64,000 bases of DNA from Ulva prolifera (lineage: Eukaryota > Chlorophyta > Ulvophyceae > Ulvales > Ulvaceae), in contig CM041202.1 in the NCBI GenBank assembly GCA_023078555.1, positions 5,380,522 to 5,444,521 of the forward strand, in the 5' to 3' direction. Below, in pieces: positions 20,163-33,700 of the stretch (the stretch's first letter is position 1; the number at the start of each line of letters is the position of its first letter). The notes below the pieces were generated by a model, which was given only the letters and a program-made list of their open reading frames with translations, did no database searches and was not told where the DNA came from. Both the position numbers and the translations under genes were made by a program.

Positions 20163-23100
20163 TTACGCTTTTGCGGTGTGATCTACAGCTGCTCATGCTT
20201 GCGGACATGTTCTCTCATCCCCCGCGGACATCAGACTGCGGCATCCATGTTGATCCACTCTTACCCATGCAGGACATAGGACAGCTGATCGCTTTTGGGG
20301 AATCTGATTGGCGTACACGTGGAGGTGTGGACGCAGATGCTGTATTGCTGGCTGCTATGGATGCAGGATTGTATGTGTCTCCTGACCTTAGTATGGAGGT
20401 GCTGAGGGCCGAACTTGAGGCCCGGATGGAGGAACAGAGAGCATATCAATTGAATGAGGACAGGCCTCCTCCTATCCCCTATACCGTGAGATGGTACCAG
20501 GAAAACGCCCATGAGCTCATCTCTGCTGAAAGCAATGTCACTGTCTTGCAAGCATGTTTTGTTCTGGCTGCCCTGAAGCTCCGCGGTGGGATAACGGGAC
20601 AATGTTTGGACAGCTTCTGTAAGCTCCTTTCTTTCGGTGGGTTATTAGGAGGGGATTGTAATAAGATGCCTAAGTACGCGCTCATGCACCTGTCTTCCAA
20701 TGCAGTGATCGGTAGAACCTGGAGCAGTATCCTTATCTATCACATCTCCGGGGTGTGCTGCAGATCTCAACATATCGTCAATGGTGTGCTCTGCCTACAG
20801 AGCCCGGACATGTATGCCTGGGACATGTGTGATAATGGGCAGTGTCCCACTGTCTATGGGCCTCAATTGCCAACGACCGACAGATTGAGGAGGCAGGGCC
20901 AGAGGTGCGAAAGATGTGGCAATTTCCGGTATGTAAAACGGAATAATCAAGTAAAGGCAGCCCGTAGGTATGAAGCTCCACTACGACAGTCACAAAAAAG
21001 CATGCTCATCTACTTGACCGGTTCGGTGCGGTGCAGTGCATACATCCTAAAGCTAGCGGACGTTATTCGTCACTTGTTTGGAGTGGAAGCATTTGCCAAG
21101 TTCGCTGGCACCCGTACCCATGCTTTTCTTGACTCTGACTTTTACCAGCACTTGGACTACGCCCACAATGGAGCCATATCTGTCCTTTCAGCAGGCTCAG
21201 CAGGTCAAGCGCGGGGAAACAACTCAACAGCTGCTTTAGGCGCTGCAGCTCCTGCTTCTCCTTCCAGTATTGGTGCTTGTCCAACAACCGAGGTGCCTGA
21301 CTCTGTAAATGCAGATCCCATCGATGAGGTGATGACTGCAAACGGGGATACCATGACCTTATTTTTTGCCCTGTTTGTGGATGGCGTGCAATTACATGCT
21401 CACGGAAGGGCCACCACCACTGTCGTGGGAGTCAAGTGTCTTGATCTCCCGGGCTTCCTGTGTAACACAGATATGGCCAGCTATCCGCTCGCGTTCATCG
21501 GCGGGAGTAAGGAGCCAACCAACATGTCAGAGATCATGGCCATCATCCTCAAACAATTCAAGAACCATGAGCCCGACGGATGGGTAGATGATAAAGGCAT
21601 GCTTCCTTACTACTTCCCATACTGCCCGTCAGTCACACAATCTGTGTCTGGGGCATGAATGGGCAGTGGATGCCCTTCTCAAGCTGAGTCTTCCAGCGTT
21701 GGTTTCGGTCATTTGAGAGGCTGATGCTCCTCCGTTGTAGGTACCATCCATGTCAGAGGCGACCCAATAGAAGTCTATGACAGTTACAGGAAGAAGCTGC
21801 GCAAAGTTTTCCCTGTGTTTGTGTTCGCTTTCGCTGACACACCGGCCCGGAGGAGCTGGAACCTCACTATTGGTGCAACTGGATTCAGTGGGTGCGACAA
21901 GTGTGGGATCAGAGGCACACGTTCTTTGCCAGATGATGTTGAGATTGGCTGGACAGCCTTTACTGGATACAAGCGGCCATGTGAAGCTGTCGTCTTGAAT
22001 GCAGACAAGAAGGTATCGCCTGTCATACTGCTTGTGTAGTGTTGACACTTGTGTCACCGGTTCCTTGTCCAAAACTGCCTGTGTATCCCTGGCTATTCGT
22101 GCAAGTTAGATTGTTTGAGGATTGCTCGTGTCCATACTGTGTTGTGGACGTCGTTCCCCCAACTCAAGTAACCGGACTCATGCCATGCGCAGCTGACATT
22201 GACCCTGACATGCTTGTATGCAGAAGTGGGATACTATCACAATCCAATTGGGCAAGGATGGGGTGCCGGATCAAGCTGCACTGGCCAAGATCTTGGTAAC
22301 CGATGACAAGCATCGCATAAGGAGCACACAGGCTGAGGCCTTCACGTTGGCCGCTGAAACCAAATACCCCCTACCTGCGCAAGCCCGATGTGGGGGTGCG
22401 TTAGGCAGTGATCCCAACACAAAGGAACAATTCAGGCTCACACGAGGTAGACTCTCTCTTGTGTGATCTCATAATGGTATTTACTCAGTCATGGGGTGCA
22501 CTATGTACAGCATTTGAGATCTGCTGCCTCCATATGTATGCCATATGGAGTGGCAGTAACTTCAAATGTGAACGACCACCCCGCATCAATTTGTGCCTGA
22601 TTCAGTATGCTCTCATAGACTGTGAGATCAAATGGGAGTCTCGGTACAACTGGGCAAACGAGAAGCACAAGGAGATCGGCTGCAGGGGCGTGAACCCCTT
22701 TCAAGCCAGTGGCCTGAAGTCATACAAGTGTGATTCTGTATCCTGGCATCACTACCTTTTGGAGCGGTCCCTCCATCCTCCTGCAACCTGATCGTGGTGT
22801 CTTGCAGCTTTCAATTGACTTTTGTAGAGCCGATGTCCCATTCCATCCTATATAGTTTGGTCCGCGGATTCTTGGAACTCATATGTCATACCGCTAATGG
22901 ATACGAGATTGGAGGTCGCAGCTTCTGTTTGTCGTCTGATCTACAGGATAGGATGGACCGTTTTTCAGAGAAGATACAATACCCCAGTGCATTCAACCGC
23001 CGTCCCCCGAAGTTGCGCAGGTCCATGCTCTTAGATGATTCACAGTGTTGCAATGGTACATGCACATATGTCGAATGATGCAGTTTCGCATCCAACCACG

Positions 23101-24520
23101 TCAGCCATATGTAGGGGTGTGCCCATCTCAAAATGGCTATTTGAGGAACTCAATACATTCGTGGAAGTCACCGGAGCTGCATGTTTTTACGTTGCCAGAA
23201 AAGAAGTGCATCCTGGAGTCATGAAAATGTGGAGTCATTTGCGTAAGTTCACTCTTTACTTTTTGCATTACCGGCCCGGCCAACACACAGAAGCGCAAGT
23301 TCTGGCAGCTCAAAAGGAAATCTTCCAGTTTGGAGAGTATGCTGAGCAGCATCTGCATTGCAAGACTTTGACATGCTTGGTACATCGATGCTATGCTCAC
23401 ATTCCACTTCATGTCCTTGCAACAATGCCAGGTGCTTTCCTTCGTGAAGACTGGGGTGAAAGGCTAGTGCGCCGAACCAAGAGTCGCATCACAGGGCACT
23501 CGACACAGCAGGCAGCAAGAGCCTCGGCAGATGTCTGTCTCACAGAGATGGGGCTCCGCCTATCGCAACACAAACATCCTGGTATTGACGGCCCACTTTT
23601 GAGGATACGTCCGGTTGCAAGGTCCAGGCCAAGTGACAACGGCGACAATTACGGTGTACAACTTCATCAGCTGATTTATGCCTACACCGGAGAGGAAGGT
23701 GATGTGGTGTGCTTTTGATCCTATCAACTACACCGAAGGTGTATGCGCTTCGCGATCAGTGAATGCAACGCTGCTCCATTGGTACTGAAGAGGGGCACTG
23801 ATCGTGTAGGTTAGCACGTTAGTGAGCCATTTGCAGTGCATGGCCGATAAGGCTGTGCGAAGTCATCGAGTCCAGGGTGAACTAGAACTTGCAGGCATTC
23901 TCACACCTAAAAAGATTCAAGGCGAAAGGTCCGCAGTTACAGGCAAAATCGTGCATACGGATGTGACCAACGCGCCTATGGTGTACCATGCCCATTCAGC
24001 TACAATCTCGCATGGGGCTTTCGTTGTGCGCACTGACAGCGGGTCCTCCATGCACGGGCAGACCCACACAGATCAGTATGTATACATACCATTCAGATCG
24101 GGTACAACTCACAACGCGTGCGTGATGAAGATAGAGAAGATTGTGCTTGTGTGCCGGGAGAATATGGGGTGGCCAAACAACGAGGCACGATTGGCCGTAG
24201 GAGAGATTTGGGACCATTTGAGGATTGGTAACGGGGCAGCTCTGGAGACCATGTTCAATGATGATCCTGTCTATGGTTCGTGCTGTGTGCCCAGAGTACT
24301 GTTGCGTACTCCGTCCAAACGGAAGGCTGGGTACAAGTACGTCGTGCATCTAAGACAAATCCATTGTCCTTGTGTGTATATACCTGATAAGGCTGGCGAC
24401 ATGTTTATTACATTGAGCAAAATGGGGTTTCATGGTAGGACGGACATGTTGTTTGAGGCCGGTGTGGCAGAGCCGGATGCCATAGGTGGAGATGATGCAC
24501 GAACTGACACTGTTTTGTAA
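20163..24520 (+). CDS. EnSpm/CACTA-like transposase, remainder of gene (seven exons)
   Basis: Continuation of 6379-6893. Exons read as 20163-~21600, 21741-22012, 22224-22446, 22511-22766, 22808-23020, 23115-~23703 and 23837-24520. From the second exon onward the phases match across GT-AG introns of roughly 40-210 bp; only the donor of the first exon is unresolved. Landmarks: LQLLMLADMF; a cysteine group MCDNGQC...CERCGNF; GGSKEPTNM; FAFADTPARRSW followed by GCDKCGIRG; EIGCRGVNPF; FVEPMSHSILYSLVRGF; and PGAFLREDWGERLVRR. These parallel tnp2/Plavaka-type transposases, in which the D of aDtPA, the D of vDPMH and the E of W..ER are the presumed triad. Here the second position is Glu (VEPM). The whole gene would encode about 1390 residues but is disrupted by the copia insertion. 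Confidence 0.7.
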
Positions 24521-25692
24521 GGTCGGTGTTTATCTCAAGTGATATTGTCTTCGTGTTGTATGTACATGCACGCACATGAGCCACACATAACTGTTGCAAT
24601 GACACAATACCTGGTACTTTTTTTTTTTCAGTGCATTGTCTATGTGGGGGCATACATTGCAGCAAGTTCTAATTAATTTAATGTACTGGCTTTGCAGCTG
24701 CAATTGGGCAATGGAACACATTATGAACAGTGGGAAGGCTGCTGAGTGTCAAAGGTGGGCCTCATCAGAGCTGTGGTGCAGCTCAGCCATATGCCAATAG
24801 ATTGGCTTGTGCATTCATTCTGCAACATGAACATGAGTGACACTATCTACCAGGATGCATCAGAAGACACTCAAGTCAAGATACGACGCAGCGGATTGTG
24901 GTGAATTTACCCTGTTTGTCACGAACAAGTGTATTACATTTAGCAACTGCACCATTTACCGCCAACAACCACCACACACATCCCATCCTTCTGCACTTCT
25001 TCTGCATATTCACCTGTGCGGCGAGTTAATGGTTGTAAGGTATCAGAGACGTCTCCTGTACATGAAAACACTGTCTGGGGAAGGGGTGATGTTAGCAGAC
25101 TTGCGAGGCCGGACACGGCTACTCAGAGATGGTGAACATTACAGATTGCTCAATACTATTAGTAAGAATCCCACCGTTCGAAGGTAGTGGGACGGAGGAC
25201 ACCCTCGACGAACTTCGCTACCCAACTCCTCTGCTCTGGACCCAGCACGGGCAATAGGGCCGGCCTGTCCTCAAGGGACATCCCACAGACATGCAACTTA
25301 TATATACCAACGAGTAGATCATGGCTGGAATGATTTAGGTAATACGGGGCAACATGGGTTCCAGCTCCCACGAGAGTCCTATTTGCAGCCCCTTGTTCGT
25401 CCAGCGACATGCACATATTTACGAGCGACTAAGAGATAAGGAAGTGAATACACTTTATGTCGAATAGACACTACTGTGCGAAGAACTGAAGTTGACGAAG
25501 GGCATGTGATGCCGCAGCCACACTGTGTCTACCGGGCACATGCTCGGTTCAGATATCGGGAAGCGCCTTTTTTGAAATGCGTGTGGTCAAAGCAGGAATA
25601 TAAAATCAGGACATTTACGCGATGCGCACTATCAAAAACTTTGTTGCGGAATCTAGCGTGACCATTCGATAGCTGTAATTAGGCACAGAACG
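24521..25692. other. spacer between the two transposon genes
   Basis: It holds the presumed 3' UTR of the transposase, a T9 run near 24620, and no convincing ORF. Promoter elements for the downstream gene must lie here but none is recognisable. Confidence 0.4.
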
Positions 25693-28354
25693 ATGTCTGA
25701 ACCAGCGCAGGTAGCCGTGCGAGACTTACAGGCCTTGGCGGTCTACATCGACGACAAGTCGTTCCAACTGCCTCTCCGAAAGAGGGAGTCGGTATCGTTG
25801 GCACACTTTTTCGACGATCGACAGGAAGAATTCACGCGGAGGGTCCACAAAATCACAACCCGCCGGTTTCATAGCGTCGCTGGCGCGGCGGCCTTAGGCG
25901 ATGATAAAGCAGAGGACGTATTCGAGGCTATCTACATCATTCCGTATGAGAATCGCGAGAAATGGACAGGCGCTGTTCGGGACAAGACTGGCATTATTCG
26001 GATGGAGCCCTCCCGCTCCGGAGAGCAAACGGCCACCACATCGAAGGGTTCCAAAGGACGAGGTGAAAAAAATGTCAGGACTATTACAAAGGTAAGCTGA
26101 GCCCTTGCTTTGACCGGCGTTGTTCTCTGCGACAGCTCGCGACATTGTTATTCCGCCAAACCAGAGCAGGTCATGCCAGGCGTACCTAATCGCCTCTCAT
26201 TGTGCAGGCAGAGACGCAACTGCAGAGAAACATTGGAATACTGATGCCACGAATGACGCCTGAGGCTCGCCTGCACGTGCTAGCGACCATGGGAATTGAC
26301 GCACTCAAGAAAGGCCCGTCATTGTCATTGGGCGCCGTGATTTCCAATCGCATCCGGGCTCTGCTCCGACATGTGGATGTAGACGGCTGGCGCCTCTACG
26401 AAGCAGAATTGGTGTGTATCAATCCGGTTATTAGTTGTGAAAACACACAGGTAGAACTAGACTCACACCACTCCGATGTATGATACCTTTTGGCGACTGC
26501 AGGATGACGAAGGAAAGATACAACTGCGACATGCGTTTATGTTGAAGAAAGCAAAGACAGAAGTATTCCGGCTGGTGTACAGTTACATCCGCCGCGTATC
26601 AGAACAGACACACACCCCCGCTGCTGCAGCTCAAGCTAAAGTTGTATTCAACAATATCTCCAAATCCGACGACAGCAACAACGCACGAAAGATGAGAGCT
26701 TCAGAGGACTTGCTACTACTGTCATGGGCATATGAAATGAAGAAGTCTGGCGATCTTGAAGGAGTCCTTGCAGGCGAGCCATCACACCTCCATGCAGAGG
26801 CTCTGGAGCTCTTCATGACAGCTCTCCAAGGTGCTGTGGACACCAGTGCCGAGGTCGGGAAGGGCGAAGACGCCAAGCAGTACAGAATTGCCCTGCGAAC
26901 AGCTCTGGCCGGAATGGCTGCTTCAGAATCTACAGAAGTGGTGTGTTCCGATGCAAACGCAGTTTGTACTTGCAGCCAAGACGCAAAAGGGCACATTGAA
27001 TTGCATGCAAAGATCCGAATGCACAATTCGATTCGACTCAACTGCAGTAGCATGCACAATCAGCTGCACTTACCAGAGGGAATCACCATGCAGGGTCTCA
27101 GAGCGTTGTATCTCGCTTTCATCGAGACGTTTCTGGAGGACACTACCATGGACACGCAACGGGTGCACACCATGCCAGAAGTGAAGGGGTGTGACAGCGC
27201 TCTGAAGTATGCAGACTTACTGCTGTGGCCTGTGGAGTGGGGAGCCCTCGGTGACAACTCGCCGGAGTCTCCCTTTGCTTTCTGGCATTCTGATCGCGCC
27301 ATCCCCAAACCCGAGAACCAGACAGACAGAGCCCTTCTGGTGAGCAAGGAGGATTGCACCCTTGCCAAATTGTTCATGGCCCATGGTGAAAATGCACCCG
27401 CAGGTTTCCATCTCTTCCGTGACTTACACAATTTACTTGTATGGAGGGTGCCTCTTCCTGACCCCATTGAGAAGACATGTGTGCCGGTCGACAAATCGCA
27501 AGAAGAAGCAGGCAATGAGTTCGACGAGGCCACAGAAGATACAAGCAACGATGCCACGGACGTGACACCTGAGAGTCTGCATCACACACCAAAGAAGTCA
27601 GTTGTGGATATTGAAGTCAAGGGGCCCAAGAGTGGCTACATGATCGTTGCGGGCGTCCTGATGCTCGTGGAGGTGATGCCCTTTGTGGTCAGCCCCCTCT
27701 CATGCGATGCTACGGACCGGCACTCGACATGCTGCCTTTGGTCAACCCTTCCATGATGCAGGAGGAGCTATTCGAAGCCCATGGAATGCCTGCCCCCACA
27801 CAGCTGCAGACTTACGTTGAGCTGCTGGGCCACACTACCCCAGTCCAGGCGGGCGTGGTTATCCAGGAAGAGGTTGATGATCTCGAAGACATTATGCCAT
27901 CCGACCAAGAGTTGGACTCGGGCGATGAAGCTGATACACGAGGTGGCGCTTCAACCAGTGCCAGAGCACAGCGCGTCCAACGCAGATCAGCAGCTGTCAC
28001 ACGAAGCAAACGGACACGTCATCAAGGGTCGTCTTCTACACATTTCACTGAAGTCGCCGCGCCCGAGAAGCAGGAGTCGACACATGAACCGGAGACAGCT
28101 GGCTTATCAGCTACAGGCATATCAACCGAGGTACAACTCCAACTTGCTGATGCATGCGGTCGTTTATAACTGTAAGGTGTGACAGGACACTGGCTCCAAT
28201 CAACAAGGAGTTGTGCTGGCAGGTGGCAGCAACGGCTGCAGATCAGCCAGACCAGGCTGTCGAGGACAATGCTGCACCTCCCGTTGCCCCCAAGCGCAAA
28301 CCACGCAACCAAGGAAAGACAGAAGCCAAAAAATCCAGACGTTCGCGCAAATAA
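25693..28354 (+). CDS. five-exon partner gene of the CACTA-like transposon, function unknown
   Basis: Five exons join in phase 0: 25693-26091 (donor GTAAGC), 26208-26411 (donor GTGTGT), 26503-~27684, 27762-28130 (donor GTACAA) and 28223-28354. Together they encode about 760 residues starting MSEPAQVAVRD. The N-terminal part is mixed alpha/beta-like, the long third exon is largely helical, and exon 4 is acidic and Ser/Thr-rich (EEVDDLEDIMPSDQELDSGDE). The C terminus is strongly basic (PKRKP...KKSRRSRK), like a nuclear localisation or DNA-binding tail. It follows the transposase on the same strand, as second proteins do in many CACTA elements (for example TnpA-type binding proteins), but I recognise no domain. 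A host gene is the alternative. Confidence 0.6.
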
Positions 28355-29989
28355 AGACTGTAGAGGTACGCACGTACACCTCATTTGTAATGTCGGGGAA
28401 TGAAGTTCTCGTATACGGCACAGTTGCTATTTTTTCGACATCTGACCGTACTGAGACTCTTGTGCTTATGCAGGTTGCCAAGGATGCTCAGATTATATCT
28501 TTTTTTTTAATTATTTTATCAATCATACATTATTCAAGAACACACTCTTCAGGATTGATCCTACCTCACCCAACTTGATATTGGTCGTCCCTGCGATGTT
28601 AGTGGGATTGTGTGTTGATTGATACCCCCCCCTGGCAGCTGTAGATGTGTGCTATTGGTTAGATGCTGCCCAGAGATTGGACTGGTACCATGGCGGGGCC
28701 GATGGCTGGTGATTGGGCGATATGGCTGACAGTGGTCAATGTAAATCTGACTACCGACTGTACAAGCGGTAATGCTACTGTATGAACCACTGATTTATGT
28801 GATGAATTGTAATGTTGCTGTTGGCTCACCTGAATCGTGCACCCTGCTGTCGTGTTGCTCACCGCGCAAGTGCACCCGGCCAAATGTGGGGAAGGCAGAT
28901 ACTCAGGGTGAGCAGACGGCAGGTGCGCGAGCCATGCAAGTGTACGAACACGACCAGCGAGTCAATTCCTTTCATCAAGTAGAGTCTGTATGCAACACAC
29001 GGACACCGATTCAGCCGGGCGGGCGTGGTGTTCAGCCCCGTGGCACCAACACAGAGGAAACGCGAACGATGCAAGTGACACACACGGCCGCGAAGTCAGC
29101 ATTCCCGTACAGTGTACCATCTGATAGTGCCATTTGTCAATATAATTTGATGGACGGCGTGCGGGGGTAGCACAGGGCACCTAGCTGCGCTGTAATAAAT
29201 GCAGAAGATTGCGCTGAGCGGACAACACGGCACGCCTCAACGTGGCACTGACACCATCCCATGAAGGACGTACCGCTGAAAAACAAAAATCAATGGAAAC
29301 ACATCCGAGTGACGATCGGTGGGAGAGGATGACGCCGGAACATTGCTTCGTAGGCGCCCTGCCTTGTATGCCGGGCACTATCTGAACGTCACTCCCTGCT
29401 ATCAAACAAACTCCAACTGACTGCGAGAGAGACCTTATTCCATCTACAGAGTAATATGTTAAGAATACCACCCGCTGATGCCGCCTTCAGGAGTTATGCT
29501 GCAACGTGTGGCAGCATCACTCAACCACACCAGCCAAGACACAAGCCACAATCCAACGTAAATACCGAGCATACACTAGCCCTCGATCCCAATAGCTCCC
29601 AGCAAGTCACACTGTTGCTTAAGGATCGGTGCGCGACAGTTCTTGTGCGAGAGGTCTTGCAGACACCGCGAACAGGGGCTACCCGATTCAGATCGCCTCA
29701 CGCATGTAAGTGCCCAGGTGCCCACCAACCGGCACCCCGAACGCACACAAACGACATCTAAGCCTATTTCAAAGTCATCAGGGTCGTATCTGCATCTCCG
29801 GGCTCGCCTTTTGGGGCTGACGTGCCGGACAAACGAACCGAGGTGATTCAAAGTAACGTTCGTAACTTGACCAAATGGGACCCGATCGACCTCGGAATTG
29901 TCCCATGTTACACAAAAAATACATATAGACAATGTAGGCGTGTAATTGTGACATTTGGAGCTCTTTTCGAAAACTTATGTTTCGCATTT
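28355..29989. other. no recognisable gene; 3' side of the DNA transposon
   Basis: AT-rich just after the partner gene (T9 near 28500) and then featureless. The 3' terminus of the CACTA-like element should lie in this stretch, but no terminal inverted repeat could be matched by eye to the 5' side. Confidence 0.35.
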
Positions 29990-30757
29990 CTACCGCGCAC
30001 CCACAGTCGCGCACCCCGGGTGTGCGACCTGGCGGTACGCCCTGTGGATGATGCGGTGCCCAAGCCGTCCCCGCAGTCCATACACATGCCAACGACGTCA
30101 TCAGACGGGACTCCCAGTGGACCAAGGACTGGGAGTCCCGTCTGACGACCTGTCGCCGCTTACAGGCCATCCAGCCTGAGCGGTGGGGTTCCCCTCGGGA
30201 GCCTCGCCCGCTTGACGCCACCAACCGATGGCCTATGACTCCAGCTAGGCCGGGGCCGATGGGCGTGCGGGGTGCCTTCGTTAGCATGTGCAGGGACTGC
30301 GAAGATGGCTTGGGCGATGCATTGTCCTGGGTATGGTGCGGCGTGGGCCGGCGGGGCTGCGCGGCGGTGTTCCGGGCTGGCGTGGTGTGCTGTGGCTCGG
30401 GGGGTGGGGGTGGGGTTTGGGGCTAGGGCGGCCCCCAGCAATCGGCGGCCAAGATGGGCGGCCTCAGGCAGCAGTGTGGTGGGCGTGGCCCTGTCGTACG
30501 GCGGCGGGCATTGTGGTGTTGGCGGTCGTGTTGTTGTGTGTTACAAAGGAAAAAGCCGGAGGGGCCGGTAGCACCGCCAGGACCAAAAGGGAGAGCACAA
30601 GAAACGCAATGCGCACGCAGCAGGAGAGCAACAGTCAATGCCAAGGCACAACAAGCACGCACACACCTCCACACTCCCACACACTACCACACGAACCAAC
30701 CCCCACACGCACCTCCACACGCACCCACCCCCAAACGCACCGACACACTGACACCCG
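29990..30757. repeat. LINE 3'-UTR fragments, opposed orientations
   Basis: About 29990-30115 is a minus-oriented piece of the LINE UTR (GGCATGTG...GGACTGCGGGGACGGC on minus). Positions 30128-30536 are a plus-oriented first half beginning at the GGGAGTCCCGTCTGACGACC block. Positions 30537-30757 are a minus-oriented tail whose terminus is TTTGTAACACA. The arms at 30097-30118 and 30128-30149 form a 22-bp inverted repeat with one mismatch and a 9-nt spacer. The older tail is interrupted at 30757 by the LINE at 30758-35607 and resumes at 35621. Confidence 0.65.
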
Positions 30758-33700
30758 TCGACAGCATCCAGGCCATGTGTACGACGGATCAGCTGGCCCT
30801 GCACAGCTGGCAGCCGTGCCCATTCTGCAGACTTCCGTTTTCAACCATCAGCGGGGGCCTAATGAAGCACGCAGCGAACTGCCCACACGATCGGCAGCCG
30901 CAACTGCAGCAGCGCGGCAGGAGCAGGGATCAGCTGCTTCCCCAGCAAGGACCGTCTGCACCAAGCTCCTCACCAGCTGCGATCGCTGCGCAGCACGCGC
31001 GGGAGGACCGCTGCCGTCACGAGCCGCTGCAAGCGGACGACGCCTTGGTGGCACCAAGTTGGTGCACCGAGCGTCGCGCTGCGACCAGGACTCACGGGAC
31101 CCCGACCCGCTGCGCCCTGGGGCTACGAGCGGCAGCGGAGGCACCACTGGGCCGCTGGAACAGCCGGCTGCCCGCTCCGACATGGTCCTGGCATCGAAAG
31201 ATGTGCACCAGTGGACCGCAGGCAGCCCGGCTGGCGGCCATATCCCCTCAGGTGACGTCCCGTCACCCACACTCCCCTCGGATGACGAAATGCATGAGGA
31301 CGACATGCCGGCGACGAGCTCCATGCCTGCTCCCCACCCCCACCAGACAACAAGACTGCATGGGGTGGGAGGCACGCGAGGGGCGCCTGAGCCTACCCCT
31401 GAGGCGGCCGTCCCCCATGCGTTGTGACATGCGATGAGCGGAGAGCAGCCGCTGCAGGCCGGTCCCTCAGACCCTGCGCTATCTGGGTCCATGCACGCAG
31501 GGACAGCCCCTATAGCGGCCCCTGCAACAGGCAGCCCCCGTGACGGGAGTCACTCGGCGCAGAGAGCGGCGCAGGCACGCCCGCCAGACCCCGGAGACAT
31601 CGCCCCAGATCGCGCCAAGATCCACGGCAAGGCGGCGCGAGATTCGCACATGCGGGACATCGGAGAGCACAGTCGTGTCGGCCACGACCCCCAGCCGTCC
31701 ACGGCCCCCACACACCCATCAGCGCCGTCTCCGCAGTCCTCGGGCCCGGTTCCCCGCATCCACCAGACGGTCGCCTTCCATGGCAGGGAGGCCTGGGCAG
31801 GGGCCGTGGCTGACGCGGGTGCAGCGATCATCGCAGCGACGGAACGAGAGCACCCTCCCAGCATCGTCAAGGCCGTGGGCCGCCTCATCGATTTGCCGGT
31901 CGATGTCTTGGCAGATGACTGGGCCAGCGAAGGCCGCAGCTGCAGGATCATCGCGCGTGTGCGCGAGCTGAAAACACGCACGCGCCGGGCAATGACGCTG
32001 GGGGAGGCGACGGGCCTGGACCCAGGCCGCACCCCGACGCAGGTCGTTGAGGACGCTGCCCTGGCGGACCGGATACACCGCAGCTGCCGCCTCGGCAACG
32101 TGGGCAAGGGCGCACGCAGCCTTGACGCCCTCAAGATGATGCAGATCGACGACGCTACCGTCCTTGAGCTCGAGGGGCTCCACCCACGCGCCCCCCCCCG
32201 CTGGCAGGCCGCCCCCAGCAGCCCTCCGTCGAGGGGACTGCACCAGCCCAGATCGGCGCCGAACAGTTTGAGGCCATCCTGCACTCCCTGAAGAGAGGCA
32301 CCGCAGCAGGCCCCAGCGGATGGACGTACGAGCACATCCGCATTAATGCCGGCCTGTACGATGAACGCACTGGTGAGATCTTGCGGAAGTGCATCAATCT
32401 CATGCTGGCGGGCAGGCTGCCACACCTGGAGCACCTCCTGGCATCCCGCCTTGTCGCCCTCGAGAAGCCAGCAGGAGGGGCGAGGCCCATCGCGATCGGT
32501 GAAGCGTTTGTGCGCCTGGCAAGTATCTGTGCACTGGCGTGCGTGCCAGACGTCGGTGCCCTCCTCGCCCCGCTGCAGATCGGTGTGGCCATCCAAGGGG
32601 GAGCCGAGATCCCGGGCCATGCCCTGAGGCCGGATTTTGCGAAGCCAGACACCGTCACGGTGTCCACGGATCTGCAGAATGCCTTCAATGTGATGTCCCG
32701 GGAGGCAATGGAGGAGCAGCTCGCCGCATCGCTCCCGGAGCTTCTCCCATACTTCCGAACGGTGTATGGGCAGAGCAGCGCCCTCCTCGCACGCCGTCCG
32801 GATGGCACCTGCGTGGAACTGCGCAGCGAGACAGGCGTGCGACAGGGCGACCCCCTGGGGCCGCTCTTGTTCGCGCTCGCCTACCTCCCCACCTTGAAAG
32901 AGGCGCAGCGGCTCGCCCCCAATGCCCTTGTCGCATCCTGCCATGATGATACGTATGTGCAGGGCGATGCAGACAGTGTGGTGGCTGCTGCGAACGCGAT
33001 CCTCACGCGCCATCCATGCAACCGCGCGAAAACCGTTGTGTACTGCACCGATCCGGAGAACGCGCGCCATGTGGCAGCGCAGTTGCAGGCTACGGTCGCC
33101 GAGGACGGGATTGTGGTCTGCGGCACGCCGCTCGGCACCGACGCCTTCATTGAAGCCCACGTAAAGCAGCGCTGCCAGCACACAACGGCGCTCATCGACA
33201 AGCTGATCGGGCTGCCCCTGCCGGCGCAGTCGAAGTGGGCGGTCCTGTACTACTGCCTCCAGCACAGGGAGGCACACCTCCTCCGCAACACAAGCTGGGG
33301 TGCGCTCCGGGACTATCTGCCGACCGTCGAGGACGCCACGCTGCGTGCCCTGTGCAACATCATGGATGTAGCTGACCTGACCAAGGCTCAGGCCGAGCAG
33401 GCCCTCCTGCCTCACCGCCACGGAGGCATGGGGATCCGGCACTACACCGCGGATGTGGCGGATGCGGCACGCCTTTCATCAGCTGCGCTGGCGCAGTGTG
33501 CGGTGGTCGACGGTGTTGAGTGTGGCTGGCCGTTCCGCAGCAGCGCAGCCGTGGAGCTGCAGGGTGTCCTTGACCGGCTGCGTTCGACGTGGGGTCACGC
33601 GATCGCCGACCTCGGCGCCGGCCCTGCTGACGCCGCAGCACGGCGCTGGACACCACAGCGAAGCTGCGCCTGACGCAGCTGCAGCGGGCGATATCGCGCG

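Noticed and set aside
20163-24520. KDZ (Kyakuja/Dileera/Zisupton) transposase
   Set aside because: The KDZ landmarks I know (such as a YDIACQ-type motif) are absent, while the ADTPARR, VEPM and W..ER landmarks fit the EnSpm/CACTA group better.
30288-31427. Long plus-strand ORFs in the LINE 3'-UTR cluster (also around 35089-36532)
   Set aside because: They run through CA/GT-rich and GC-rich UTR repeats and antisense fragments; composition explains the lack of stops.
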